Origin: JBEKYD01 sp049509915
GTDB lineage: Bacteria; Acidobacteriota; Terriglobia; Bryobacterales; Bryobacteraceae
Assembly: GCA_049509915.1 (NCBI GenBank)
Contig: JBEKZL010000154.1
Span: 1 to 20,112, forward strand
Direction: 5' to 3'
DNA: 20,112 nucleotides
The notes beneath the pieces are model-generated. The model did no database searches and had not been told where the DNA came from. It saw only the letters and a program-made list of their open reading frames with translations. Within the stretch, counting starts at the first letter, position 1. The number at the start of each line of letters is the position of its first letter. This document shows positions 7,681 through 14,773 of the stretch, piece after piece. The translations under genes and the position numbers were made by a program.

Positions 7681-7930
7681 TTGGCTCCTTCACTGCGCAG
7701 GCGACGAATAGCTCGCCAATGCGCTCGAGTCGGTAGTCCGCCAAACGTTCGGGCGTAGTGTCTGCCGATGTTCTCCGCCTGGTAGAAGCCCGAGAGAAGT
7801 CGCACGCGAGAGAGAACGCAGGATCTCGCTCACCGAAGCCAGTTCCGATCCGGGAAAGATGTACTTGTGGATCCAGACGCTAAGAACCTCCGCAAATTGC
7901 CCCACTGAAGCAGCGTAACGGTCTCCTGTC
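7681..7930 (-). pseudogene. Cyclopropane-fatty-acyl-phospholipid synthase-like remnant (C-terminal part)
   Basis: One minus-strand frame reads VWIHKYIFPGSELASVSEIL. This matches the C-terminal region of SAM-dependent cyclopropane fatty acid synthases (E. coli: PWINKYIFPNGCLPSVRQI). The homology then moves to a second frame (GFYQAENIGRHYART), which is the conserved ENIGxHYxxTL element. After removal of one T it moves to a third (LADYRLERIGELFVACAVKE). At least two frameshifts are therefore present, and the N-terminal two thirds, including the SAM-binding site, are missing. The second frame ends in TGA overlapping the photolyase GTG. Such genes are often neighbours of photolyases in light- and stress-responsive loci. 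Nothing functional can be made from this copy. Confidence 0.75.
7685..7690 (-). promoter_or_regulatory. Ribosome binding site of the photolyase
   Basis: On the minus strand AAGGAG lies 4 bases before GTG. It decides the non-ATG start: no ATG lies close upstream, and TLLWFR, the usual N-terminal strand, begins nine residues in. Confidence 0.7.
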
Positions 7931-7933
7931 AGT

Positions 7934-7968
7934 TTGTCAAGCATTTGTCCAGCACAAATAGTTGACAA
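7934..7968. repeat. Interrupted inverted repeat, possible operator
   Basis: TTGTCAA (7934-7940) pairs with TTGACAA (7962-7968), and inside it ATTTGT (7943-7948) pairs with ACAAAT (7954-7959). That gives 13 paired bases around a 5-base centre. It lies at the point where homology to the fatty-acid-synthase-like remnant starts. It may be an old operator/promoter region of the photolyase transcript or a hairpin left by rearrangement. The minus strand holds TTGACA, but no good -10 box follows at the right distance. Confidence 0.45.
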
Positions 7969-8292
7969 TGGGTGCCAGCCAGCTCTTTACCCATCCGAGT
8001 CGTTGCCAAACTGAACGTGTTAGCGCCAGTCTAGCGGCATTTCCGCCGGTTTTGACGCCGTGGGGAGCGACGACGACGACGACGAGGCACACAAATGCCA
8101 CCCCGCGCGAGGTGAAGGTTGGCGCGGCTGTCTGTCCGTGTTCAGCGAGGCGGCGATGTCAGTCGATAAGGGAGTTCCCGCCGTCAACATGAGGGGTCAA
8201 ACCGGCGGACTCCTCCGCGATGGGTCATCGCAAAGCGTGGCGCTTGCTCGGAGCCGACCGCAACTACTCGGCCGGCGAATTCGGATTCTTGA
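7969..8292. other. Gene-free stretch
   Basis: I find no convincing gene here. Short frames exist on both strands but look like no known protein. A run of six CGA/GAC units lies at about 8068-8086. The last ~30 bases, in another frame (GEFGFLN), may be a frameshifted continuation of the receptor remnant that follows. Confidence 0.5.
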
Positions 8293-8460
8293 ATCACCGA
8301 GCGCTTTTCACTTTCCTACCGGGCGGAACTCTACAACCTATTCAACCGCGTGCAGTTCAACCCGCCGGGCAACCAGCTGGGCAGCTCGCTATTTGGCGTC
8401 GCCAGCGGCCAGCTCAACCGTCCCCGGGTGATCCAGATGGCCCTCCGGCTGAAATTCTAA
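8293..8460 (+). pseudogene. TonB-dependent receptor (Oar-like) C-terminal remnant
   Basis: The frame reads ITERFSLSYRAELYNLFNRV, then QFNPPGNQLGSSLFGVASGQ and LNRPRVIQMALRLKF, followed by TAA at 8458. This is the end of the large Oar/CarboxypepD_reg-type outer-membrane receptors abundant in Solibacter-like Acidobacteria: RAExxNLFN, then the last beta strand ending in Phe, as beta barrels do. A stop at 8290 closes the frame just upstream. The plug domain and most of the roughly 1000-residue barrel are missing, so this is a stump left by deletion. Confidence 0.75.
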
Positions 8461-8520
8461 AGCGCAGGGCCGGCTGTGGGGCCCCTCCAGCCGGATCGCC
8501 AAAATCCACGGCCGCCGGTT

Positions 8521-9108
8521 TTATAGGATCTGGCAAGCTTCGTCGAATTCCAGGCGAGGGGCGCGAGGATGCAGAGAGGACGGGTCGCCGTAGCCCAGGT
8601 TGCAGAGGAAATTCGAGCTCCATTTGCCGTCGGGGAAAAACTCGGCATCCACTTTGGCCGGGTCGAAACCCGACATGGGGCCGGCGTCCAAGCCCAGCGA
8701 CCGCGCCGCCAGAATCAGGTAGGCGCCCTGCAGGGACGAATTTCGAAACGCCGTGTCGTGAATCACTTTGGCGTCGCTGAACCACACGCGGGCGTCGGCG
8801 AAAGGAAACAGCCGGGGCAGCTCCTCGGGAAATTCGTTGTCCCAGGCCACGATCACGGTCACCGGCGCCTGCTGCACCTGCGGCACGTTGCCCGGCATCA
8901 GGGCCGGTTTCAGGCGCTGTTTGGCGGCGGGCGTGGTGACAAAGACCAGGCGGGCCGGCGAGCAGTTGGCAGAGGTCGGCCCCAGCTTCACCAGATCGTA
9001 CAAATCCTGTAGCAGCTTCGGTTCCACAGGGTCGGGCAGCCACGCATGGTAGGTGCGGGCTTGACGAAAAACAAGGTCAAGCGCTTCGGTGGAGAGTGGT
9101 GTTTTCAT
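8521..9108 (-). CDS. rutE: Malonic semialdehyde reductase RutE-like nitroreductase
   Basis: 195 aa from the ATG at 9108, which has GGGAGA about 10 bases upstream; an in-frame ATG at 9126 has no ribosome site. The protein follows RutE/HadB-type FMN nitroreductases along its full length: ARTYHAWLPDPV, LVKLGPTSANCSPARLVFVT (41-60), ETAFRN-like DTAFRNSSLQGAYLILAARS, LGLDAGPMSGFDPAKVD, and NFLCNLGYGDPSSLHPRAPR. In E. coli RutE reduces malonic semialdehyde to 3-hydroxypropionate at the end of the Rut pyrimidine pathway. No other rut gene is nearby, so a general role in reducing reactive aldehydes or quinones is also possible. It stands alone between a receptor remnant and a divergent gene. Confidence 0.9.
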   Translation of the reverse strand: MKTPLSTEALDLVFRQARTYHAWLPDPVEPKLLQDLYDLVKLGPTSANCSPARLVFVTTPAAKQRLKPALMPGNVPQVQQAPVTVIVAWDNEFPEELPRLFPFADARVWFSDAKVIHDTAFRNSSLQGAYLILAARSLGLDAGPMSGFDPAKVDAEFFPDGKWSSNFLCNLGYGDPSSLHPRAPRLEFDEACQIL

Positions 9109-9373
9109 ATAGAATCGTTCTCCCATAGGATGTTGCCGGGAGGCGATTGGTCACACCGATTGCGGCAGGAGAACGCCGGGACGAATCTCCGAGCTCCTTC
9201 GGTGGGACAAACCGGTCTGCCCCACGGTAAAATCGCCGCGGGCGAGGGGACGTGCTGGCGGCACAACGCCCGGGGCGGCCGTTGTCCATACCCTCGGTTA
9301 GCGGTTTCCTACCCACTGAAATTATCGATTTGATGTTGACATTAAGCCGACCGTTCTTTTGGACAGGCGCCGA

Positions 9374-9379
9374 TATAAT
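9374..9379 (+). promoter_or_regulatory. Perfect TATAAT just before the zinc-ribbon gene
   Basis: TATAAT lies 11 bases before the TTG start at 9391. The nearest TTGACA (9336-9341) is 32 bases away, too far for a normal promoter. If the box is used, the transcript would be almost leaderless. It may also be coincidental, with the real promoter further upstream (for example TAAAAT at 9227-9232). Confidence 0.3.
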
Positions 9380-9390
9380 CGAGGGCGAGA

Positions 9391-12300
9391 TTGGGCTGTT
9401 TATACTGCGGAAAAGAAATCGGTCCGATTCGAACCTTTCGGGATCGCGAATTCTGCTCTGACGCTCACCGCACTCAATACCACGAGCGGCTCGGCAAAGC
9501 GCTTTTCCGCTTGTCCAAGCCGGAGCCTGCCCCGGCGCCGCGATTGCCCTTTTTCTCATTCTGGCCAGTTCAGACCGGACGGAGCCTCCCCCGCATGAAC
9601 GATTGGGTGAGGCCGCCCGGACTGAGCTCCCGACCGGTTCCCACGGCGTTTCCGTTTTCCTTTGCATCCATCGAAATGGATTGGTCGTCGGGCCATCTGG
9701 CTCTGGCGGCGGAGGCGCTGCAGGCTGGGAAGGCAGCGCTGGATTTGGGCCTCCGCCCCGTCGATTTCGGGCCGGGGGAATCCGCCGGCCGGGGCGTGCG
9801 GTTGCCTCCGCTGCTCAAACCACTGGGTGCCGCACGGCCGCCGCGGGCGGCGCTGATGCCGTTGGTTCCGGTTGGGATGGTTCCGGCCGCGCCGGGTCTG
9901 GCGTCGGCAGCGACCCCTATCGAGATCGACCCGATTTCCCGTCCGCCGGCACTGCCGTGTCTGGCCGACGCGCTGGAACGGGCCCCGGACCCGACGCTCG
10001 CCGCCGCCGCGCCGCTCGAATACGAACATCCGGTGGAAGAACGGTTGGTAGAGCCGGCGGTAGCGGGCTGCGCGCGTTCGACGAATGCTCCGTGGCTTCC
10101 CGGAGCGGCGCCCGCCGTCGCCGCGCCCGCCATCGCATGGCCAGGTTTTCGCGCCGCGTCGCAGCCCCGAGCGGCGATCCGGCCTGCCCGTCCACGGGCG
10201 GGCTGCGAAGCGGCGCTCTACCGGCGGCGCGGTGCCTCTCTGCCCGCGTTTCGAGTCGAAAACTCGAGCTCCGGATGTCGTGGAATTTGGGTTGAGCCGG
10301 TTTCGAACTCATCGGCAGGCGGCCGGGCTGGCGCCTGGCTGGACCGGTCCCAGGGCGCAACCCCAATCGGTCCGCAGATTGCCAACCTGTCCCACAAAGA
10401 AACGGGCGGCATGCCGCCACCGGGCCGGACTCCGCTGGCGGCTCCCATCGCGGAAGCCATGGAGCGGTCGATGACGGTGCGCGCTACGGTCGTGGCCGCT
10501 CCGCTGGGCGCTCGGCCGGTTGTCCTACCCGCACTGAAACTGGAGAGTGCCGGCTTGGCCGCGATGCCGCGGGAGCGGGCTGGCCGGCTGCTGCCACTTG
10601 AGCCCAAACCGAACGAGATCGCCGCCCGCGCCCTGGCCGAAGCGGCCCGGATTGTTCTGCCCACGCCAGCGGCGGGCCTGCCGCCGGCGTCGATTCCACC
10701 CTTGACGGAGGCTCGGATTTCCGAGCGGCAGGGGTGGCAGGCGGTGGACGAAGCCGAGGCGGTGGAAATGCCTGTCCGGCCGGCCCTCGCTGAGGCCGTG
10801 CCGGCGGCGGCGGTTGTGGCGTTGCCGTCGGTCGCCTGGTTCCAATGCGGAGGAGTGGGCGAATTGGTCGATCCGTCCTGGGGGGCGGTAAATGCCGAAC
10901 CGGTGGAGTCGTTGCCGGCGGCATTTCATGCGAAGGATCTGCCGGTGCGGCCGGGGTTGTGCCTTCCCGCGTTCGAGGTTCGAATGGCCGCGCCGCGGCC
11001 TTTGGCCGGCTTTGGCGACGATGGCCCGGTGGTGCGCCTGCAAGAGCCCCGGGCTTTCCAGCCGGTCCTCGAACCCGCAGTAGGATTGTTGGCGATGGTG
11101 CCCTGTTCTGGGCTGGCGCCTCCGATTCCGGCTCTGGCGGCCGCGCTGCCGATTCCGCTGGAATTCGTTTCCCGCGCTCCCAGCGGCACGCTTCGCCGGC
11201 GGATCTCCCCGATTCCCACCGCTCCTCAGGCCATGCTGCCGGTGTGGAACCTGCAGCCGGCCGCGGGGCACGCGCCTGAAGCGCGCCAGCCCAAACGCAG
11301 TCCGAGGCTCGATCCGGCCGAGGTCTTCCACCTGTCCGAGGCCCGCCCCCGCCGAGTGCGGCCAATCGCCGCCGACGCCTTGAAGGCCCTGGCCGCGAGC
11401 CTGTTGGTAGGCAGCCTGCTATGGTACGGCGTTCCCGAGATCCGCCAGGCGCGGAGCCTGTTGCTGATCAACCAGAGCGGCAACGCGCCGGGCAGCTCGG
11501 TTGCCGCCGGCAACGTGGCGCGCGCCGACGCGCCGGACCAACCGCGGCGCAGTTCCGAATCCGTAAATTCGCGGGGCTCGGCGCCGCAAGGCCTGATGGA
11601 GCGCATCCGGATGGCGATGGCTTCCCGCGCTGCCGCCGAGATCGCCGATAACTTCAACGGCGGGATGAGCGCGTGGGACGCCGGGTCGAAATCGTTGGGG
11701 CCGGGCTGGTCGCGGAGTACGGCGGGGTTCGTCCGCCCCGGACGCCTGGCGCTATTGCGGCCGTCGCTCGGCTTTGCCGATTACCGGCTGGAGTTTCTGG
11801 GCGAAATCGAAAACAAGAGTCTGGATTGGGTGGTGCGAGCCGCCGACTCGAAAAATTACTACGCCATGAAATTCACCGTGGTCGCTCCCGGTCCGCGGCC
11901 GGCCATCGCCATGGTGCATTACCCGGTGGTTGGCGGCAAAGCCGGGCACCGGGTCGAGGTCCCGCTGAGCGTAATGGTGCACAACCACACTCCGTACCGG
12001 GTTTCGGTGGATGTCTCCGGCGACCGAATCGTGACCTCGATCGAGGGAGAGGAAGTGGATTCGTGGACCGACACAACCCTCTCCAAAGGCGGCATTGGTT
12101 TTTTTGCCGATGCCGGCGAGCGGGCCAAATTGTATTGGGTGAAGGTGGCGCATAACGACGACTGGATTGGCCGGATTTGCGCCTATTTCACCAACGACGG
12201 CGGGGCGGTGGCGGCCGGACTCGAACCCGCTTCGACGCCGCCCGCCGAGCGCCGCAGTTCCACCGGAGCCGGCCAGGAACCGGAGCTGGCGGCCGCCGCG

Positions 12301-12411
12301 CTGGCCTTCGGCCGGCGCCGCCGTTTCCGAATATTCCCTCTTGCCGAACCTCAGTATTCCGAACCGCAACACCAAGCCGATAGGAGATTCCTTTCATGCC
12401 ATCTTTCCTGA
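9391..12411 (+). CDS. Large zinc-ribbon, Pro/Ala-rich, single-pass membrane protein with C-terminal LamG-like domain
   Basis: 1006 aa. The TTG at 9391 is the only start that keeps the N-terminal finger, because a TAA lies in frame at 9376; GAGGG precedes it at 9381-9385. Residues 1-32 (GCLYCGKEIGPIRTFRDREF, then CSDAHRTQYHERL) form a treble-clef-type finger with CxxC and CxxxH. Residues ~45-655 are low-complexity, rich in Ala, Pro, Gly, Val and Arg. A hydrophobic segment (ALKALAASLLVGSLLWYGV, about 660-680) is the only clear membrane helix. Residues ~750-935 begin DNFNGGMSAW and contain WVVRAADSKNYYAMKF, YRVSVDVSGDRIVTSIEGEE and GGIGFFADAGERAKLYWVKV, the pattern of a concanavalin/LamG or DUF1080-like beta sandwich. 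The predicted topology is finger and linker in the cytoplasm, sandwich outside. It overlaps the TPR gene by 16 bases. Its function is unknown. Confidence 0.8.
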   Translation: MGCLYCGKEIGPIRTFRDREFCSDAHRTQYHERLGKALFRLSKPEPAPAPRLPFFSFWPVQTGRSLPRMNDWVRPPGLSSRPVPTAFPFSFASIEMDWSSGHLALAAEALQAGKAALDLGLRPVDFGPGESAGRGVRLPPLLKPLGAARPPRAALMPLVPVGMVPAAPGLASAATPIEIDPISRPPALPCLADALERAPDPTLAAAAPLEYEHPVEERLVEPAVAGCARSTNAPWLPGAAPAVAAPAIAWPGFRAASQPRAAIRPARPRAGCEAALYRRRGASLPAFRVENSSSGCRGIWVEPVSNSSAGGRAGAWLDRSQGATPIGPQIANLSHKETGGMPPPGRTPLAAPIAEAMERSMTVRATVVAAPLGARPVVLPALKLESAGLAAMPRERAGRLLPLEPKPNEIAARALAEAARIVLPTPAAGLPPASIPPLTEARISERQGWQAVDEAEAVEMPVRPALAEAVPAAAVVALPSVAWFQCGGVGELVDPSWGAVNAEPVESLPAAFHAKDLPVRPGLCLPAFEVRMAAPRPLAGFGDDGPVVRLQEPRAFQPVLEPAVGLLAMVPCSGLAPPIPALAAALPIPLEFVSRAPSGTLRRRISPIPTAPQAMLPVWNLQPAAGHAPEARQPKRSPRLDPAEVFHLSEARPRRVRPIAADALKALAASLLVGSLLWYGVPEIRQARSLLLINQSGNAPGSSVAAGNVARADAPDQPRRSSESVNSRGSAPQGLMERIRMAMASRAAAEIADNFNGGMSAWDAGSKSLGPGWSRSTAGFVRPGRLALLRPSLGFADYRLEFLGEIENKSLDWVVRAADSKNYYAMKFTVVAPGPRPAIAMVHYPVVGGKAGHRVEVPLSVMVHNHTPYRVSVDVSGDRIVTSIEGEEVDSWTDTTLSKGGIGFFADAGERAKLYWVKVAHNDDWIGRICAYFTNDGGAVAAGLEPASTPPAERRSSTGAGQEPELAAAALAFGRRRRFRIFPLAEPQYSEPQHQADRRFLSCHLS
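10265..10300 (+). repeat. Short repeat copy inside the zinc-ribbon gene
   Basis: The 22-base core 10277-10298 matches 19905-19926 at 20 positions (hand count), and both are preceded by CGAGCTCCG. The protein it encodes (ENSSSGCRGIWVEPVSNSS) is unlike the surrounding Pro/Ala-rich linker, as expected for a repeat inserted in frame. Confidence 0.45.
12383..12386 (+). promoter_or_regulatory. Ribosome binding site of the TPR gene
   Basis: GGAG lies 9 bases before the ATG at 12396, inside the last codons of the upstream gene. This supports a translated, operonic start with a 16-base overlap. Confidence 0.6.
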
Positions 12412-14048
12412 CCAGCCAGAGTGCAGCCAAAACCGCGATCCCGCCCGGGATTCTGCCCATCGACGAGGGGATGCAATCCAAGCGTGCCGGTAAGACGCTG
12501 GCCAGAGCAGTTTCGCTGCACCTGGAGGGTAAGCGCGAAAGCGCCGCCAGGATGCTGGCCAAAGCCATCGAAGGGGGAGAACGGGAGCCCGGTCTCTATT
12601 CGGCCCTGGGACACATTCAGTGCGAAATGGGGGAGTTCGAGGCCGCATCGGAAACCTACCGGAGGCTGGTCGAGACCGAGCCGAAGCACCGCATCGCTCA
12701 CTTCAACCTGGGAGTTTGCTACGGCAACCTGAAGAAATGGAAGGCGGCCACGGAGAGCTTTCGGCACGCCATTGAAGCCGACGGCACGCGCCCGGACGCG
12801 TTGCTGGGCCTGGGGTTGTCGCTGATTCACGGCGGCAGCCCGGCACAGGCGGCCGAAGCCCTGGACAAGTATTTGGAGCTTTTCCCGGACAACGAATCGG
12901 CGCTGTTCGCGCGGGCTGTGGCGCTGCAAAAGACCGGCCGCTACGCGGAAGCGGCCGAACAGTACCGCAAAGTGCTGTCGCGCAATCCGCGCTCCGAAGA
13001 GGCGCTTTCGAACCTGGTGGCCATGTTTCTCGACCGCAAGGACTTCGCCTCGGTGCGCCGCTATGCGGCGATGCTGGTGGAGGCGCGTCCGGATTCGGTG
13101 GTGGCGACCGAAGCGCTGGCCACGCTGGCTTTCAGCGAACAGGATTTCGGCGAGGCCGCGGTGCACTGCCAGAAGCTGGTGGAGGCGGCGCCGGAGCGCT
13201 TTGAAAACTGGTTCAACCTGGGCGTGGCGCACCACAAGAACGGCGACTTTGAAAAGGCGGTAGAAGCCTACCGGCAGGCGGCGATGGTGAATCCGAGTTC
13301 GGCGCAGGCGCACCTGAACCTGGGCGTGGCCAGCCAGGAGCTGAGCGACCTGGAAGGCGCGCGCCGGTGCTACGAGCGCACGCTCGAAATCGATTCCAAC
13401 CAGCCGGGCGCCATGTGGAACCTGGCACTGGTGCTGGAGCAGCTCAACGACCGCGCCCAGGCCGAAACTCTATACGCTCGCATCCCGGAAGGCTCGCCGG
13501 AATGGAGCGACGCGTGTTTCCGGCTGGGCTATCTAAAGCTGCTGCGGGGCGATTACGCCGCCAGCGCCAAGGTGTTTCTAAGCTGTCTCGGTTCGCGTCC
13601 GGATTGGCCGGAAGCCTCTCTCAATGCCGGCATCGCGCTGGCCCGCTCCGGCCAGCCGGAGGAGGCGCGCCGCGCGTTCCAGGACACGCTTTCCATCCGC
13701 CCCGATTCCTCGGACGCGGTGCGCGGCCTGGCCGCCCTGGCTCTCGAACAGGAGGATTACGAGGAAGCGCTGCAACTGCATCGCCGCCTGATGGAACTGG
13801 GTGAACATAGCCCCGAGCTGTTCTATAACGCTGCCCTAATCTGTCAGAAGCGCGGCCAGATCGAGCAGGCTGTGGCCTACTACCACAAGGCCCTGGCCGA
13901 GAACCCGCAATTTGCCGAAGCGCTGTTGAACCTGGGCCATGCGCTTATGGAGCTGGGTCAGGAGGAGGAAGCCCGCGCCCATTGGCGCAAAGCCATCCGC
14001 GAAAAGCCGGAACTGGCGCAAACTTACTTCGATCCGCCCAGTGCCTAG
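12396..14048 (+). CDS. Tetratricopeptide (TPR) repeat protein
   Basis: 550 aa with roughly 14 consecutive 34-residue TPR units from about residue 35 to 545. Examples are ALGHIQCEMGEFEAASETYR, NLGVAHHKNGDFEKAVEAYR and NLGHALMELGQEEEARAHWR, with the usual W/L-G-A-F-A-P spacing. There is no signal peptide or membrane helix, so it is probably cytoplasmic. TPR solenoids are protein-binding scaffolds. Its start overlaps the end of the zinc-ribbon/membrane protein gene, so the two are translated together and may form a complex, with the TPR binding the partner's long cytoplasmic linker. The partner assignment is inference. The palindromic repeat about 35 bases after the stop may end the transcript. 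Confidence 0.9.
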   Translation: MPSFLTSQSAAKTAIPPGILPIDEGMQSKRAGKTLARAVSLHLEGKRESAARMLAKAIEGGEREPGLYSALGHIQCEMGEFEAASETYRRLVETEPKHRIAHFNLGVCYGNLKKWKAATESFRHAIEADGTRPDALLGLGLSLIHGGSPAQAAEALDKYLELFPDNESALFARAVALQKTGRYAEAAEQYRKVLSRNPRSEEALSNLVAMFLDRKDFASVRRYAAMLVEARPDSVVATEALATLAFSEQDFGEAAVHCQKLVEAAPERFENWFNLGVAHHKNGDFEKAVEAYRQAAMVNPSSAQAHLNLGVASQELSDLEGARRCYERTLEIDSNQPGAMWNLALVLEQLNDRAQAETLYARIPEGSPEWSDACFRLGYLKLLRGDYAASAKVFLSCLGSRPDWPEASLNAGIALARSGQPEEARRAFQDTLSIRPDSSDAVRGLAALALEQEDYEEALQLHRRLMELGEHSPELFYNAALICQKRGQIEQAVAYYHKALAENPQFAEALLNLGHALMELGQEEEARAHWRKAIREKPELAQTYFDPPSA

Positions 14049-14083
14049 AAGTGCCGGACCGATCTCGGGAATTCGTTCCGTTA

Positions 14084-14167
14084 AACCGCGCCCTTGGGGT
14101 TGTGGCTCGGTAGGTGGCTGCAAACACGCGGCGCTCCTAACCGAGCTGCGACCGCAAGGGCGCGGTT
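14084..14167. repeat. Intergenic palindromic repeat, copy 2
   Basis: Arms at 14084-14112 and 14138-14167 are imperfect inverted complements around a GC-rich loop holding TGCAAACACGCGG. It is the opposite-orientation partner of the element at 4637-4720, with the same 84-base length and about 81 percent identity by hand count. It lies between the TPR gene and tatA. Confidence 0.85.
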
Positions 14168-14247
14168 GGCGTCCCCGAACTGTGAAATCCTCGGACCGTC
14201 CACGCCCCCACCTGCCCAGAGCTCGGCGATTGCCTGGCCTCGGTGCG

Positions 14248-14256
14248 TGTTATGAT
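14248..14256 (+). promoter_or_regulatory. tatA: Candidate extended -10 promoter of tatA-tatC
   Basis: TGTTATGAT (TGn plus TATGAT) lies 32 bases before the tatA ATG. A weak TTGCCT is at 14230-14235. The tatA ribosome site AGGAGG follows at 14274-14279, 9 bases before the start. Confidence 0.45.
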
Positions 14257-14288
14257 TGAGGCGATCACCTTGCAGGAGGCACTCTGAA

Positions 14289-14747
14289 ATGGGAACCCTA
14301 GGCTACCCGGAGATGATTTTCATCTTCGTGTTGGCGTTAGTCCTTTTCGGTCCCAAGAAATTGCCGGAGATCGGACGAACGGTGGGTAAGGCTATTGGCG
14401 AGTTCCGCCGGGCCTCCAGTGAATTGAAGGCAACGTTCGACCGGGAAATGAATAATCTGGAAGCGGAATCGGGCATAAAGGATGCGACCCAGCATCCCTA
14501 CGACAGCTACAATTACGATTACTCGTCCTACGAGCCCACCGGGGAGTTGCCGTATTCCTCAGAAACGTACGACGCCGCCACAGTCCAACCCTCCACCACC
14601 AGCGGATCCGCAACTGAGGACGCTCGGTCATCGGTAGCCGTATTACCGGAAGGCACCATCGCCCAGGGCGAGTCTCCCGAGACTCCGTCCGTTTCTGTTG
14701 AAGCGGCCCCAGGCGATGCCGAACCCGGCGGCGAGCGGAACGCGTAA
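14289..14747 (+). CDS. tatA: Sec-independent translocase TatA/TatB-family protein
   Basis: 152 aa from the ATG at 14289, chosen because of the AGGAGG at 14274-14279; an in-frame upstream ATG lacks a ribosome site. The N-terminal membrane helix (YPEMIFIFVLALVLFGPKKL), the FGPKKLPE hinge and the amphipathic helix (GRTVGKAIGEFRRASSELKA) are the classic TatA/TatB layout. TatA oligomers form the transient pore that passes folded proteins through the inner membrane after TatBC recognises a twin-arginine signal. The C-terminal half is acidic and Ser/Thr/Pro/Tyr-rich, probably disordered, and longer than in E. coli TatA (89 aa). No separate tatB is present, so this protein may serve both roles. tatC starts 26 bases after its stop. 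Confidence 0.93.
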   Translation: MGTLGYPEMIFIFVLALVLFGPKKLPEIGRTVGKAIGEFRRASSELKATFDREMNNLEAESGIKDATQHPYDSYNYDYSSYEPTGELPYSSETYDAATVQPSTTSGSATEDARSSVAVLPEGTIAQGESPETPSVSVEAAPGDAEPGGERNA

Positions 14748-14773
14748 CCAAGCGACGCGCGTAAATATCACGA

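Noticed and set aside
8068..8086. CGA/GAC microsatellite as a phase-variation tract
   Set aside because: It lies in a stretch with no supportable gene or promoter, so there is nothing for it to switch.
12351..13313. 320-codon minus-strand frame opposite the TPR gene
   Set aside because: Antisense reading of TPR repeats, which gives regular but meaningless sequence.
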